DNA of 32,859 nucleotides from an uncultured Hoeflea sp. (GCF_947501405.1 NZ_CANMVK010000007.1:1-32859), one strand, 5' to 3'; shown: positions 6,518 through 15,677, counted from the first letter of the stretch. Notes: a model not told the origin generated them from the letters alone. Numbers and translations are program-made.

Positions 6518-9244
6518 TCAGAATGCGCCGTGGCAGTGCTTGTACTTCTTGCCCGAGCCGCAAGGGCAGGGTTCGTTGCGCCCGACCTTGCCCCAGCTCG
6601 CGGGGTCATCCGGGTTGCGGTCTTCGGGCGCCACCACGCCGGCCGTAGCGATGCTGGCTGAAGCGATGCTGGGCCCGAATTCATCCTCGCCGGTACTTGC
6701 GTCAATGTGATGGGCTTCCATGTTTTCAGGCAATTCCGGCTCGGGTGCCTCGGCGGCCTCACGCACGATTTCAACGCGCATAAGCTGCGCCATCACCGCC
6801 TGACGCAGATTGGCGAGAAGGGCCTGGAACAGCTCGAAGGCCTCGGACTTGTATTCCTGCAGCGGATCGCGCTGCGCATAGCCGCGGAAACCCACAACCG
6901 AGCGCAGGTGATCAAGATTGACCAGATGCTCGCGCCAAAGGTGATCAAGGGTCTGAAGAACCACGGATTTTTCGACATAGGTCATGACTTCAGGTCCGAA
7001 GCGCTCGGTCCGTTCCGCAGCCAGCGCGTTGGTGGCTTCGGTGATCCGGGCGCGAATGTCGTCCTCGGCGATGCCTTCCTCGGCCGCCCATTGATCAATC
7101 GGCAGATCGAGATTGAGATAGGTCTGCACGCCCTTTTTCAGCTCGGCGACATTCCATTGCTCGGCATAGGCCTTCTCGGGAATGTGCAGATCCACGAGAT
7201 TGTCGATGACTTCCTGGCGCATGTCGGCGATGGTTTCGGAAATCGATTCCGCGTCCATCAATTCCTTGCGCTGCTCGAAGACCACCTTGCGCTGGTCGTT
7301 CATCACGTCGTCGAATTTGAGCAGGTTCTTGCGGATGTCGAAGTTGCGGGCCTCGACCTTCTTCTGAGCCCTCTCGAGCGCCTTGTTGATCCAGGGATGA
7401 ACGATCGCCTCGCCTTCCTTGAGGCCGAGCGATTTGAGCATGCCATCCATCCGCTCCGAGCCGAAGATGCGCATCAGATCATCCTGCAGTGACAGGAAGA
7501 ATTTCGAACGTCCGGGGTCGCCCTGGCGGCCCGAACGGCCGCGCAATTGGTTGTCGATGCGCCGGCTTTCGTGGCGTTCGGTGGCGAGCACATAGAGCCC
7601 GCCGGCGGCCAGCGCTTCGTCCTTGAGCGCCTGAATCTCGGCGCGGATTTCGGCTTCGCGGCCATCGCGCTCAGCACCTTCTGGCAGGTCCGCCAGTTCC
7701 TGGGCAACGCGCATGTCGGCATTGCCGCCAAGCTGAATGTCGGTGCCGCGACCGGCCATGTTGGTGGCGATGGTGATTGCTCCGGGCACGCCGGCCTGGG
7801 AGACGATATAGGCCTCCTGTTCATGGTAACGGGCGTTGAGCACGTTAAAATCGGTGATATCCTGCTTGCGCAGCATATCGGCCAGAATTTCCGATTTCTC
7901 GATCGAGGTGGTGCCGACGAGCACCGGCTGTTTGCGTTCGCGCGCCTGTTTGATGTCTTCGCTGATGGCCTGATACTTTTCCTCGACGGTTCGATAGACT
8001 TCGTCGTCTTCATCGATGCGGGCGATCGGCACATTGGTGGGCACTTCGACCACGTCGAGACCGTAGATATTGCCGAATTCCTCGGCTTCCGTGGCGGCCG
8101 TGCCTGTCATGCCGGCGAGTTTGGAGTACATGCGGAAATAGTTCTGGAAGGTGATCGAGGCCAGGGTCTGGTTCTCGGGCTGGATGCGCACACCTTCCTT
8201 GGCTTCCAGCGCCTGGTGCTGCCCTTCCGAATAGCGGCGGCCCGGCATCATCCGGCCGGTGAACTCGTCGATGATGACGATCTCGTCATTGCGGACGATA
8301 TAGTCCTTGTCGCGGGCGAACAGGCGGTGAGCCTTGAGCGCATTGTTGATGTGGTGGACCACCGAGACGTTTTCGACGTCATAGAGCGATTCGCCCTTGA
8401 GCAGATCCGCTTCGGTCAGCATCGCCTCGAGCTTTTCGGTGCCAACTTCGGTAAAGGTTGCCGAGCGCTGTTTCTCGTCGATCTCATAATCGTCGGGCTC
8501 GAGCTTCTGAATCAGCGTGTCGATGCTGTTGTAGAGATCCGAGCGGTCGTCGAGCGGGCCGGAAATGATCAGCGGGGTACGCGCTTCATCGACCAGGATC
8601 GAATCGACCTCGTCGACGATGGCGTAGTTGTGTCCGCGCTGCACCATCTGCGCGCGGTCATATTTCATGTTGTCGCGAAGATAGTCGAAGCCCAGTTCGT
8701 TGTTGGTGGCGTAGGTGATGTCGCAGGCATAGGCCTGGCGGCGTTCATCGTCATCCATGCCGTGCACGATGATGCCCGTGGACAGGCCCAGAAAACCGTA
8801 GATCTGGCTCATCCATTCGGCGTCGCGGCGTGCCAGGTAGTCATTGACCGTGACCACGTGAACACCCTTGCCCGACAGCGCGTTGAGATAGACCGGCAGG
8901 GTTGCCACCAGGGTCTTACCCTCGCCGGTCTTCATTTCGGCAATCGAGTTCTCGTTGAGGATCATGCCGCCGATCAGCTGCACGTCGAAGGGTCGCAGCC
9001 CGGTGGCGCGGCGTGCGGCCTCGCGCACGGTGGCGAAGGCTGGAACCAGAAGATCGTCGATTTTTACGCCATTGGCGATTTGCTCGCGGAACTGATCACT
9101 ACGCGCTACCAGATCGGCGTCGCTCAATCCTGTTAGTTCGGCCTCCAGCGCGTTGATCTGGTCCACGATTGGACGGTAGGCCCGTACCCGGCGGTCATTG
9201 GATGAGCCGAACAATTTGCGGGCGATAGCGCCGAACTTGACCAT
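6518..9244 (-). CDS. secA: Preprotein translocase ATPase SecA
   Basis: A 908-residue SecA, the motor that pushes unfolded preproteins through SecYEG at the inner membrane. Nucleotide-binding domain 1 has Walker [10 protein letters not shown] at 103-111 and the DEVD Walker B/DEAD-type box at 211-214. The NBD2 signature with [14 protein letters not shown] and [11 protein letters not shown] is intact, and the C-terminus carries the SecB/phospholipid-binding zinc motif [13 protein letters not shown] (C893, C895, C904, with H905). Length is normal for alphaproteobacteria. The start is backed by AGGAAAGGA a few bases upstream. It is transcribed divergently from the PpiC-type foldase, a sensible pairing because exported proteins need periplasmic folding help. 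A near-consensus promoter lies about 130 nt upstream. Confidence 0.98.
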   Translation of the reverse strand: MVKFGAIARKLFGSSNDRRVRAYRPIVDQINALEAELTGLSDADLVARSDQFREQIANGVKIDDLLVPAFATVREAARRATGLRPFDVQLIGGMILNENSIAEMKTGEGKTLVATLPVYLNALSGKGVHVVTVNDYLARRDAEWMSQIYGFLGLSTGIIVHGMDDDERRQAYACDITYATNNELGFDYLRDNMKYDRAQMVQRGHNYAIVDEVDSILVDEARTPLIISGPLDDRSDLYNSIDTLIQKLEPDDYEIDEKQRSATFTEVGTEKLEAMLTEADLLKGESLYDVENVSVVHHINNALKAHRLFARDKDYIVRNDEIVIIDEFTGRMMPGRRYSEGQHQALEAKEGVRIQPENQTLASITFQNYFRMYSKLAGMTGTAATEAEEFGNIYGLDVVEVPTNVPIARIDEDDEVYRTVEEKYQAISEDIKQARERKQPVLVGTTSIEKSEILADMLRKQDITDFNVLNARYHEQEAYIVSQAGVPGAITIATNMAGRGTDIQLGGNADMRVAQELADLPEGAERDGREAEIRAEIQALKDEALAAGGLYVLATERHESRRIDNQLRGRSGRQGDPGRSKFFLSLQDDLMRIFGSERMDGMLKSLGLKEGEAIVHPWINKALERAQKKVEARNFDIRKNLLKFDDVMNDQRKVVFEQRKELMDAESISETIADMRQEVIDNLVDLHIPEKAYAEQWNVAELKKGVQTYLNLDLPIDQWAAEEGIAEDDIRARITEATNALAAERTERFGPEVMTYVEKSVVLQTLDHLWREHLVNLDHLRSVVGFRGYAQRDPLQEYKSEAFELFQALLANLRQAVMAQLMRVEIVREAAEAPEPELPENMEAHHIDASTGEDEFGPSIASASIATAGVVAPEDRNPDDPASWGKVGRNEPCPCGSGKKYKHCHGAF

Positions 9245-9382
9245 TGCAATGGTCCTTTCCTGTGACTGCGCGGGCGGCAGGGCGAGAAACCGGCGCTGGC
9301 GTGCGGCCGGAAAAACGGTTGGAAATCGCCGGCCGGACGGGCTTCACAAGGTGAAAGCCGTCTGGACGGACGGTTGGCTGAC
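9245..9382 (-). promoter_or_regulatory. secA 5' leader with long imperfect hairpin
   Basis: The predicted secA transcript has a leader of roughly 130 nt. Within it, 9336-9347 and 9351-9362 pair as two 5-bp stems separated by a 2x2 internal loop, with a 3-nt apical loop; CC/GG at 9333-9334 and 9364-9365 extends the base. The sequence shows the pairing; a regulatory role is inference. The rest of the leader is GC-rich with no recognised riboswitch. Confidence 0.35.
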
Positions 9383-9410
9383 AGATAAGAGGGGGGTTGA
9401 ACGATGTCAA
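9383..9410 (-). promoter_or_regulatory. Predicted sigma70 promoter of secA
   Basis: On the minus strand, TTGACA (9405-9410) and TTATCT (9383-9388) are separated by 16 nt: a perfect -35 and a four-of-six match to the -10. The orientation and the distance of about 130 nt fit secA. The inverted repeat GTTGA-N6-TCAAC (9396-9411) overlaps the -35, so a repressor could also act here. Confidence 0.6.
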
Positions 9411-9499
9411 CGGCGGCCCGGGGCCGTCTTTCGCTGGCCGAAATCGCCCCATATGTGCAGCCGCCGCCTTGCCCCGGCTTTCCCATGAAAGGTATATCC

Positions 9500-10351
9500 A
9501 TGCGCCTATCGCAGCTTGCAGCCACGCTTCTGACCGCATCTCTGGCCTTCGCGCCGATCCATGCTTTGGCCCAGGAGAACGCTGATCCCGTGGTGGCGAC
9601 TGTCGCCGGGGTCGAAATCCTGGCCTCCGAACTGGCTCTGGCGGAAGGCGATCTCGATCCGCAATTCGACCAGTTGCCCGCCGAACAGCGCCGGGTCGCG
9701 GCTCTGGCCGCGGTGATCGACATCAAGACCCTGGCGCGCAAGGCCGAAGCCGCCAAGCTCGACGAGACCGAAGACTTCAAGCGGCTGATGGCGTTTCAGC
9801 GCGACCGGGCCCTGCACAATGCGCTTTTCAAGGCGCGTGTGGTCGATCCGGTTACCGAGGAGGATGTCAGGGCGCGCTACGACAAGGAAGTTGCCGCCAC
9901 CAAGCCGGAAGAGGAGTTGAACGCGCGGCACATCCTGGTGGAAAGCGAGGAAGAGGCCAAGGCAATCATCGCGCAACTGGACGAAGGCAAGGATTTCGCC
10001 GAACTGGCCAAGGAAAAATCCACCGGTCCGAGTGCGGCGCAAGGTGGTGATCTCGGCTATTTCACCAAGGGCAGGATGGTACCGGAATTCGAAGCTGCCG
10101 CATTCGCACTGGAGAAGGGCGTATATGCCAAGGAACCGGTCAAGACCCAGTTCGGCTGGCACGTGATCAAGCTTGAGGACCGCCGCGACGCGGCGCCGCC
10201 AGCTTTTGAGGACGTGGCACCCCAATTCCGCCAACTGGTGATGCGCGAGCGTTACCGCGATCTCATCAGCGAAGCCCGCGAAGAGTATGAGATCGAGGTG
10301 CTGGACGAGCAGCTCAAGGCTGGCTACGAGGCGATCAGCCAGCAGCAATAA
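9500..10351 (+). CDS. Periplasmic peptidyl-prolyl cis-trans isomerase, PpiC/PrsA parvulin type
   Basis: A 283-residue exported foldase. The N-terminus is a classical signal peptide (MRLSQLAATLLTASLAF..., with a predicted cut after HALA). A SurA/PrsA-like helical N-domain follows, then a parvulin domain at about residues 130-235 with the family motifs ARHILVESEEEA, KDFAELAKEKSTGPSAAQGG, DLGYF and FGWHVIKLE. It would catalyse proline isomerisation and help outer-membrane or secreted proteins fold. ATG at 9500 is chosen because AAAGG lies seven bases upstream and the signal peptide begins there; ATG at 9485 and an upstream extension to 9404 are less likely. It is divergent from secA and 72 nt ahead of argJ. 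Confidence 0.9.
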   Translation: MRLSQLAATLLTASLAFAPIHALAQENADPVVATVAGVEILASELALAEGDLDPQFDQLPAEQRRVAALAAVIDIKTLARKAEAAKLDETEDFKRLMAFQRDRALHNALFKARVVDPVTEEDVRARYDKEVAATKPEEELNARHILVESEEEAKAIIAQLDEGKDFAELAKEKSTGPSAAQGGDLGYFTKGRMVPEFEAAAFALEKGVYAKEPVKTQFGWHVIKLEDRRDAAPPAFEDVAPQFRQLVMRERYRDLISEAREEYEIEVLDEQLKAGYEAISQQQ

Positions 10352-10423
10352 GCCCGGCGACAATAAGCAATGACGACAGGGCGGCCGGGCGCGCCTTGCC
10401 GCCGCCGCATTGAGGATCTGTCC

Positions 10424-11656
10424 ATGGCCACCGACATTTCACCCCTGGCTCCCAAGACCTATGCGGAGCTGCCGGCGATTAAGGGCGTCCGGATTGAAAC
10501 GGTTGCGGCCGGGATCAAGTACCGCGACCGTACCGATCTCATGCTGATGGTTTTCGATCGCCCGGCATCGGTTGCCGGGGTGTTTACGACGTCTAAATGC
10601 CCCTCGGCGCCGGTTGAGCAGTGCCGGGCCAATCTAGGCGGCGGCAAGGCGCGGGCGCTGGTGGTCAATTCGGGCAATGCCAACGCCTTTACCGGTAAAA
10701 AAGGCCGGGTCTCGACAGTGCTGACCGCGCAGGCTGCGGCCGCGGCGGTAGGCTGCGGGGAGGGCGAGGTTTTTCTCGCGTCAACGGGCGTGATCGGCGA
10801 GCCATTGGAGGCGGACAAATTCGCGCCGGTTTTCGACCGGATGGCGGGGAGCGCCTCGAAAGACAAGTGGCTGGACGCGGCCCGGGCGATCATGACCACC
10901 GACACCTATCCGAAACTGGCCACCCGAACCGCACGGATCGACGGCGTTGCCGTCACGCTTAATGGCATTGCCAAGGGATCGGGCATGATAGCGCCGGATA
11001 TGGCAACCATGCTGTCGTTCATCGTCACAGATGCCGACATCGAACCCGCCGCATTGCAGTTGATGCTCAAACGTCATGTCGGCTCGACCTTCAATGCGGT
11101 GACCGTCGACAGCGACACCTCGACCTCGGACACGCTGATGGTTTTTGCCACCGGCGGATCGGAGGCCAGACCCATATCGGCGGCGGGCGATCCCCGGGCG
11201 AGAGAGTTTTCGAAAGCGCTGGCTGATTTGATGCAGGATCTGGCCATTCAGGTGGTCCGGGACGGCGAGGGTGCAAGCAAGCTTGTTGAAATTACCGTGA
11301 CCGGGGCGGCGTCGGCGCGGGCGGCCGGCAGGGTTGCCCGGTCGATCGCCAACTCGCCGCTGGTCAAGACCGCGATCGCCGGGGAAGACGCCAATTGGGG
11401 CCGGATCGTGATGGCTGTGGGCAAGGCCGGCGAGAAGGCCGAGCGCGACAGATTGGCGATCTGGTTCGGTGACGTGCGTGTGGCGGCGGACGGTGAACGT
11501 GATCCCGACTATGACGAGGCCAGGGCCGCTGAAGTGATGAAACGCGACGAGATCGCGATCCGGGTGGATCTGGGGGTCGGACGCGGCAAGGCACGGGTTT
11601 ACACCTGCGACCTGACCAAGGCCTATATCGAGATCAACGGTGATTACCGGAGCTGA
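10424..11656 (+). CDS. argJ: Bifunctional ornithine acetyltransferase / N-acetylglutamate synthase
   Basis: A 410-residue ArgJ that recycles the acetyl group from N-acetylornithine to glutamate, making the linear arginine route cyclic; the bifunctional forms also use acetyl-CoA. The self-cleavage and catalytic region [16 protein letters not shown] is intact, with the nucleophilic threonine at T195; cleavage gives alpha and beta chains. Other family segments are [21 protein letters not shown]-like EDANWGRI, and a C-terminal [10 protein letters not shown]. The start at 10424 has GAGGA seven bases upstream and matches the family start; an open extension to 10370 is not family-like. It heads a likely operon with the GNAT and MutT genes (26 and 4 nt spacing). 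Confidence 0.96.
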   Translation: MATDISPLAPKTYAELPAIKGVRIETVAAGIKYRDRTDLMLMVFDRPASVAGVFTTSKCPSAPVEQCRANLGGGKARALVVNSGNANAFTGKKGRVSTVLTAQAAAAAVGCGEGEVFLASTGVIGEPLEADKFAPVFDRMAGSASKDKWLDAARAIMTTDTYPKLATRTARIDGVAVTLNGIAKGSGMIAPDMATMLSFIVTDADIEPAALQLMLKRHVGSTFNAVTVDSDTSTSDTLMVFATGGSEARPISAAGDPRAREFSKALADLMQDLAIQVVRDGEGASKLVEITVTGAASARAAGRVARSIANSPLVKTAIAGEDANWGRIVMAVGKAGEKAERDRLAIWFGDVRVAADGERDPDYDEARAAEVMKRDEIAIRVDLGVGRGKARVYTCDLTKAYIEINGDYRS

Positions 11657-11682
11657 CCCGGTTCCAGGGAGCGGAGCGCGCT

Positions 11683-12441
11683 GTGCCCAATCTTGCGATA
11701 GTCAGACGCCTGGAGGCCGTAGGGTTCAGAGCCTGGCCGGCGGCATCCATCCAGTATGACGGAAGCTGGCAGATCCGGCTGACTGCCGGTCATCCATCCA
11801 AGCGTCTCAATTCCGTCAATCCGCTGGATCCTTCCGATCACGGCGATATCGAGGCCCGGGTCGAGCGGGCCGCGCGCCGGTTTGATGCCTATGACCGGCC
11901 GCTGGTGTTTCGCCAGTCGCCGTTGGCGCCGCCGCAGCTCGAATCCTATCTGGACGCCCATGGCTGGCGGCGCTTTGACGAAACCATCGTCATGACCGGC
12001 GTGATTGACACACTCGACATTGATGGTGGCATGGATCATCTGCCAATGCGCGATATCGGCCGTTACGTCGATGCGTCCATCACAGTCCATGGCCGCGATC
12101 AGTCACTCAAGCCGGGACTGACCGAAGTGCTCAGTTCGATACGGCCGCCGAGCGGGCTGTTCATGATTGAAGGCGAAGAGACCGGGCCGCTGGCAACCGC
12201 GCTGTGCGTGCACGACAATGATCTGGCGGGACTGTTCGAACTCGCGACCCGCACTGATGCTCGCCGCGCCGGGCATGGCCGCGAGGTGATCCGCGCGGCT
12301 TTGCGCTGGGCAAGGCATCGCGGTGCGGAAACGGCCTGGTTGCAGGTCGAAAGCGCCAACGCCGCAGCAATCGGGCTTTATGCAGGGTTGGGATTTGCCG
12401 AAGTCTACCGTTACGCCTATCGCCAGAAACCGGGGCACTGA
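11683..12441 (+). CDS. GNAT family N-acetyltransferase
   Basis: A 252-residue protein whose C-terminal half is a GNAT domain: LFELATRTDARRAGHGREVIRAAL contains the acetyl-CoA pyrophosphate-binding motif A (R/Q-x-x-G-x-G/A), and WLQVESANAAAIGLYAGLGFAEV is the motif B region. The N-terminal 100 residues are less conserved. It uses a GTG start with GGAG six bases upstream. It lies 26 nt after argJ and 4 nt before mutT, an arrangement I recall as common in rhizobia. The substrate is unknown; proximity to argJ does not prove an arginine role. Confidence 0.85.
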   Translation: MPNLAIVRRLEAVGFRAWPAASIQYDGSWQIRLTAGHPSKRLNSVNPLDPSDHGDIEARVERAARRFDAYDRPLVFRQSPLAPPQLESYLDAHGWRRFDETIVMTGVIDTLDIDGGMDHLPMRDIGRYVDASITVHGRDQSLKPGLTEVLSSIRPPSGLFMIEGEETGPLATALCVHDNDLAGLFELATRTDARRAGHGREVIRAALRWARHRGAETAWLQVESANAAAIGLYAGLGFAEVYRYAYRQKPGH

Positions 12442-12445
12442 AATC

Positions 12446-12853
12446 ATGGCCAAAAGCTCAGTCATCCTGGTCGCGGCCTGCGCATTGGTGGATGCCGATG
12501 GGCGGGTGCTTCTATCGCAGCGGCCGGAAGGCAAGAAGCTTGCCGGGCTCTGGGAGTTTCCCGGCGGCAAGGTGGAGCCGGGAGAGACTCCGGAAGATGC
12601 GCTGATCCGGGAATTGATGGAAGAGCTGGGCGTGACGACCAAGGCCGATTGCCTGGCGCCGCTGACCTTCGCAAGCCATGGTTACGAGGATTTTCATCTG
12701 CTGATGCCGCTTTATGTTTGCCGGCGTTTTGAGGGGCCGGCGCGCGGGCTTGAAGGCCAGGCGATCAAATGGGTCAAGCCGCGCGACATGCGCGCCTATC
12801 CCATGCCGCCCGCCGACGAGCCGTTGATTTCCCACCTCATCGATCTCCTTTAA
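12446..12853 (+). CDS. mutT: MutT-type Nudix hydrolase (8-oxo-dGTP pyrophosphatase)
   Basis: A 135-residue Nudix hydrolase. The Nudix box is complete at residues 41-63 (G-x5-E-x7-REL-x-EE-x-GV), preceded by the MutT-like LLSQRPEGKKLAGLWEFPGGKVE segment typical of enzymes that clear oxidised guanine nucleotides. Length matches E. coli MutT. It starts 4 nt after the GNAT stop, so it is the last gene of the argJ-GNAT-mutT operon, and a short hairpin with a T-run follows it. The long upstream open frame within the GNAT gene is not the start. Confidence 0.92.
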   Translation: MAKSSVILVAACALVDADGRVLLSQRPEGKKLAGLWEFPGGKVEPGETPEDALIRELMEELGVTTKADCLAPLTFASHGYEDFHLLMPLYVCRRFEGPARGLEGQAIKWVKPRDMRAYPMPPADEPLISHLIDLL

Positions 12854-12877
12854 GTTGAACGTCCCAAAGCTGTGGAG

Positions 12878-12899
12878 CGGGCATTTGCCCGTACTTTTT
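12878..12899 (+). terminator. Probable rho-independent terminator after mutT
   Basis: CGGGC (12878-12882), an ATTT loop and GCCCG (12887-12891) form a 5-bp GC stem, followed by TAC and five Ts. The stem is short but the position is right. Confidence 0.55.
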
Positions 12900-12909
12900 C
12901 GCGGCAGCG

Positions 12910-12924
12910 TTAATCAATCCTCAA
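12910..12924. promoter_or_regulatory. CtrA-like half-site pair upstream of the pilin locus
   Basis: TTAA (12910-12913) and TCAA (12921-12924) are spaced by exactly 7 nt, one base from the TTAA-N7-TTAA recognition pattern of the alphaproteobacterial cell-cycle regulator CtrA. Pilin genes are known CtrA targets in Caulobacter. A chance match is quite possible. Confidence 0.3.
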
Positions 12925-13017
12925 TCCCCAAACGTCAAAATCACTCCAAGTTTCGGATCTTATTTTAGGATTCTGTGTGGGGGCGTTATGGCCAGCGGCG
13001 ATTTCTGGGTGACTGTC

Positions 13018-13311
13018 ATGGACCGATATGAAGTTGAGAGCCAACCCAAGCGTTTCGGCGCGGTGCGCGCGGCGTTGTTGTTCGGCACGGCGGCGATTGC
13101 GGTTGCAACCATTTTGACGCCGATTGTCGCCGACCGCACCTCGTCCGCCCGGGTCGCATGGTCGCCTGATCAATATGACAACATCACCACCGGTTCGATC
13201 CCGCAGCGCTCCAAGAAATCCGTGTACACGGTGCGCAAATCGATATTGCAGGATCGTCCCGGTTCGCTGTGCATCATCCGGTCCGACGGACGGACTGCCG
13301 GCGACTGCTGA
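13018..13311 (+). CDS. Small hypothetical protein with one transmembrane segment
   Basis: A 97-residue protein of unknown function. It has a charged N-terminus (DRYEVESQPKRFG), one hydrophobic helix (about residues 15-36, RAALLFGTAAIAVATILTPIVA), and a polar periplasmic part with two cysteines near the end (SLCIIRSDGRTAGDC). I recall similar short proteins in rhizobia ahead of Flp pilin genes, but cannot name a family. An in-frame ATG at 12988 would add 10 residues; neither start has a strong ribosome-binding site. It lies 38 nt upstream of the pilin start and is probably cotranscribed with it. Confidence 0.6.
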   Translation: MDRYEVESQPKRFGAVRAALLFGTAAIAVATILTPIVADRTSSARVAWSPDQYDNITTGSIPQRSKKSVYTVRKSILQDRPGSLCIIRSDGRTAGDC

Positions 13312-13349
13312 TCGCAGTGCGTTCCCATTTCTCATTCCCGGAGCCCGAA

Positions 13350-13523
13350 ATGAAACATGTCCTCACCCGGTTTTTGCAGGACGAGCGCGGGGCGACCGCG
13401 GTCGAGTACGGGTTGATCACCGCCCTCATTTCCGTGGCGCTGATTGGCGGTGCGGTGTCGGTGGGTAACGCGGTCAACAACACCATGGACGGTGCTGCAC
13501 AACATCTCAAAAACTCCCAATAG
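13350..13523 (+). CDS. Flp family type IVb pilin
   Basis: A 57-residue Flp/Fap pilin. The short basic leader MKHVLTRFLQDERG is followed by the prepilin peptidase site and the diagnostic ATAVEYGLI start of the mature protein, with the conserved Glu five residues into it, and a single hydrophobic helix. The protein would be cut by a TadV/CpaA-type peptidase and assembled into Tad (tight adherence) pili. GGAG seven bases upstream supports ATG at 13350. No tad/cpa assembly genes are in the window, so this is an orphan pilin served from elsewhere, a common situation in rhizobia. Confidence 0.9.
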   Translation: MKHVLTRFLQDERGATAVEYGLITALISVALIGGAVSVGNAVNNTMDGAAQHLKNSQ

Positions 13524-13560
13524 AACAGCAAGGCGGCGGGATGCCGTCCTGGCTTGTCGC

Positions 13561-14445
13561 CTAGCGCGGAAGTTTGCGTTCCGGGGTCTTGAGGGCGTCG
13601 GCCAGCCGTGTTTTGGCCGAACCGGGCCTGAGCGGTTTTTGCTGGCTGTCGTGCGGCACCCATCCCGACAGATGAATGATCGGAAAGCTTGCGCGGATGC
13701 GGCCGTCCGGATCTGAAAACCTTTCGGCGTAGATTTCGGCCGCGCGGAGCAGCACGGTCCGAACAATGGGCTGACGGCTGCGGCCGGTGAGCACCGATGT
13801 CATGCCCATGGCGCGAAGATCGCGCAGTAACGAAAACATATCGCTGTAGCGTACCACAACGTCTTCGATATCGGTCACCGGCAGGGCAAAACCGGCGCGC
13901 TGAAGCAGCGCGCCGTAGTCGCGAATATCGGCGAAGGGATGGATCCGCGCGTTTGCGCCGCCGGTCACTTCGCTTTCCGCTGCCAGCAGCGATTCGCGCA
14001 GCTCCCCAAGTGTGCCTGCTGCCGGAGTGGCGGCGAGCAACAGACCGTCGGGTTTGAGGGCCCGGCGCATCTGCACCATCACTCCGGGCGTGTCGTTGGT
14101 GATATGCAGGGCCAGAGGCGATATCACCAGATCAGCGCTATGCGGCTCAAGAGCAACCAGATCGGGCGCGGCGATGGTGAGCTTTCGGCCCTTCAGGCCC
14201 GGCAGAGGCGCGCTGTCAACAAAACTGAAGGTGGCCGTTTTGCCCGTGGCTTCGATCGCGTCGGCAGCCAACGGCAAGCCGCCGTGTAGCTGCACCGGGG
14301 CGTCAAAACGCCGTTCCACCACCATAAGCCGTTCGGCCATATCCTCGGCGACGCGCCGGATGAGAAAATCGACGCCCGGCGTGAAGGCCGCAAGAGCGCG
14401 TGCGCGGCGGCGTGCGAGCAGTGAGTGGTCAAACAGGTCGTCCAT
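13561..14445 (-). CDS. NDUFAF5/BioC-like methyltransferase-fold protein with degenerate SAM motif I
   Basis: A 294-residue homologue of mitochondrial complex I assembly factor NDUFAF5. The C-terminal half matches closely in layout: LVISPLALHITNDTPGVMVQMRRALKPDGLLLAA (methyltransferase core), a TLGELRESLLAAESE helix, a YGALLQRAGFALPVTD segment, then YSDMFSLLRDLRAMG and a HLSGWVPHDSQQKPLRPGSA tail. The usual glycine-rich SAM-binding motif I (DLGxGxG) is replaced by a sequence around VQLHGGLPLA, so SAM binding may be weak or altered. In eukaryotes NDUFAF5 hydroxylates an arginine of NDUFS7 rather than methylating it, which makes a non-canonical activity plausible here. It is divergent from comF. 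The role is inferred from family only. Confidence 0.8.
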   Translation of the reverse strand: MDDLFDHSLLARRRARALAAFTPGVDFLIRRVAEDMAERLMVVERRFDAPVQLHGGLPLAADAIEATGKTATFSFVDSAPLPGLKGRKLTIAAPDLVALEPHSADLVISPLALHITNDTPGVMVQMRRALKPDGLLLAATPAAGTLGELRESLLAAESEVTGGANARIHPFADIRDYGALLQRAGFALPVTDIEDVVVRYSDMFSLLRDLRAMGMTSVLTGRSRQPIVRTVLLRAAEIYAERFSDPDGRIRASFPIIHLSGWVPHDSQQKPLRPGSAKTRLADALKTPERKLPR

Positions 14446-14573
14446 TGTGGTTCTGACGCTTTCGCTCTTTTGCTTGTGCCCCGCCGCCTTCGCTGCCGAT
14501 ATCCGTTTCCGGCTGTTGGAGCGCCGGGCCGGTCTGGCTCGCTTGTTGGATGGAACAGGGGTAAAGTCAACCG

Positions 14574-15365
14574 ATGAGCAAGCCTCTCACGCATCAGCCC
14601 CTTGCGGCAATCGGCGCGTTGATGCGCGCAACGGGCGACCAGGCGATGCGGTTGATCTATCCGCCGGTCTGCGCCGGCTGCGCCCGGATGGTCGCGGAGC
14701 CGCAGGCCCTGTGTGCCGCCTGCTGGAGCTCGGTACGGTTCATTGAACGGCCTTATTGCGAAGTGCTGGGGATGCCGTTTGATCACGACCGCGGCGAGGG
14801 AATGGTGTCGCCCGAAGCGATTTCTGATCCGCCGCCCTATGCCAAGGCCCGGGCCGTGGTATTTTACGATGGCGTGGCGCGCAAGCTCGCCCAGGCGCTG
14901 AAATACTCCGACCGTGCGGATCTTGCGAAAATGATGGGCCTATGGATGGTGCGGGCGGGCCGTGAGGTGATCGAGGCCAGCGATGTTGTCCTTTGCGTTC
15001 CGTTGCACAGGACGCGTCTACTCACGCGCCGTTACAATCAGTCCGCCGAACTGGCGCGCGCGGTCGCGGCAATCTCCGGCAAGCCGTTCGAGCCTGGAGC
15101 GCTGCGCAGGATAAAGCCGACCCGGCAGCAGGTCGGGCTCGGTTTGAGGGCACGGCAGGATAATGTGCGCGGCGCCTTCATGACACCGCCGGCGCAGGTC
15201 ATGCGCATTGCCGGCCGCAAAGTTTTGCTTGTCGACGACGTTCTGACCACCGGCGCAACGCTTGGGAGTGCGACGCGGGCATTGATCCGCGCAGGCGCAG
15301 AGCAGGTCAATGTGCTGACATTCGCAAGGGTTGCCAGTCTGGATACAGAAACCCTATATGCTTGA
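14574..15365 (+). CDS. comF: ComF family phosphoribosyltransferase-like protein
   Basis: A 263-residue ComF/GntX-type protein. The N-terminal zinc-finger-like cysteines (C33, C36, C47, C50, C62) are followed by a phosphoribosyltransferase domain with the PRPP loop KVLLVDDVLTTGATL at 216-230, and the family's RRYNQSAELARAVA and RRIKPTRQQVGL motifs. ComF proteins are linked to DNA uptake and DNA repair in competent bacteria; the reaction is not established here. AGGGG lies about 10 nt upstream of the ATG. It is divergent from the NDUFAF5-like gene and leads the grxC-nitrilase-DUF1178-DUF3291 run, 48 nt ahead of grxC. Confidence 0.9.
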   Translation: MSKPLTHQPLAAIGALMRATGDQAMRLIYPPVCAGCARMVAEPQALCAACWSSVRFIERPYCEVLGMPFDHDRGEGMVSPEAISDPPPYAKARAVVFYDGVARKLAQALKYSDRADLAKMMGLWMVRAGREVIEASDVVLCVPLHRTRLLTRRYNQSAELARAVAAISGKPFEPGALRRIKPTRQQVGLGLRARQDNVRGAFMTPPAQVMRIAGRKVLLVDDVLTTGATLGSATRALIRAGAEQVNVLTFARVASLDTETLYA

Positions 15366-15413
15366 CAGGCCTTCAGGGCCTGATTGTTTCCGGACTTGAA
15401 GTGGAGAATTCCT

Positions 15414-15674
15414 ATGGCTGACGTGACGCTTTACACCAGACAGTTCTGCGGATTCTGCACGGCCGCCAAGCGACTGCTGGATTCCAAAAGCGTCGCCTAT
15501 ACCGAGCACGACGCAACCTTCGATCCGGCCTTGCGGCAGGAAATGATCGGCAAGGCCAATGGCCGCTCGACCTTTCCGCAGATTTTTATCAATGGCGCTC
15601 ATGTTGGCGGTTCGGACGAGTTGCATGCGCTGGAGCGCGCCGGCAAGCTCGAACCGATGCTGGCGGAGGGCTGA
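15414..15674 (+). CDS. grxC: Glutaredoxin 3
   Basis: An 86-residue class I glutaredoxin that reduces protein and small-molecule disulfides with glutathione. The active site is C12-G-F-C15, rather than the commoner CPYC. The GSH-binding TFPQIFI cis-proline loop and the GGSDELHALE motif are present. GGAGA precedes the ATG at 15414; a 10-codon upstream extension is unlikely. It is 3 nt from the nitrilase-family amidase gene, a glutathione-related pairing. Confidence 0.93.
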   Translation: MADVTLYTRQFCGFCTAAKRLLDSKSVAYTEHDATFDPALRQEMIGKANGRSTFPQIFINGAHVGGSDELHALERAGKLEPMLAEG

Positions 15675-15677
15675 TTC

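Noticed and set aside
7547-9136. 529-codon plus-strand open frame inside secA
   Set aside because: It is the reverse complement of a conserved secA frame; its composition (V/I/D/H-rich without motifs) is typical of an antisense shadow.
10352-10390. GCCCGGC...GCCGGGC inverted repeat before argJ
   Set aside because: The stem is only 7 bp with a loop of about 25 nt and no T-run; likely chance in GC-rich DNA.
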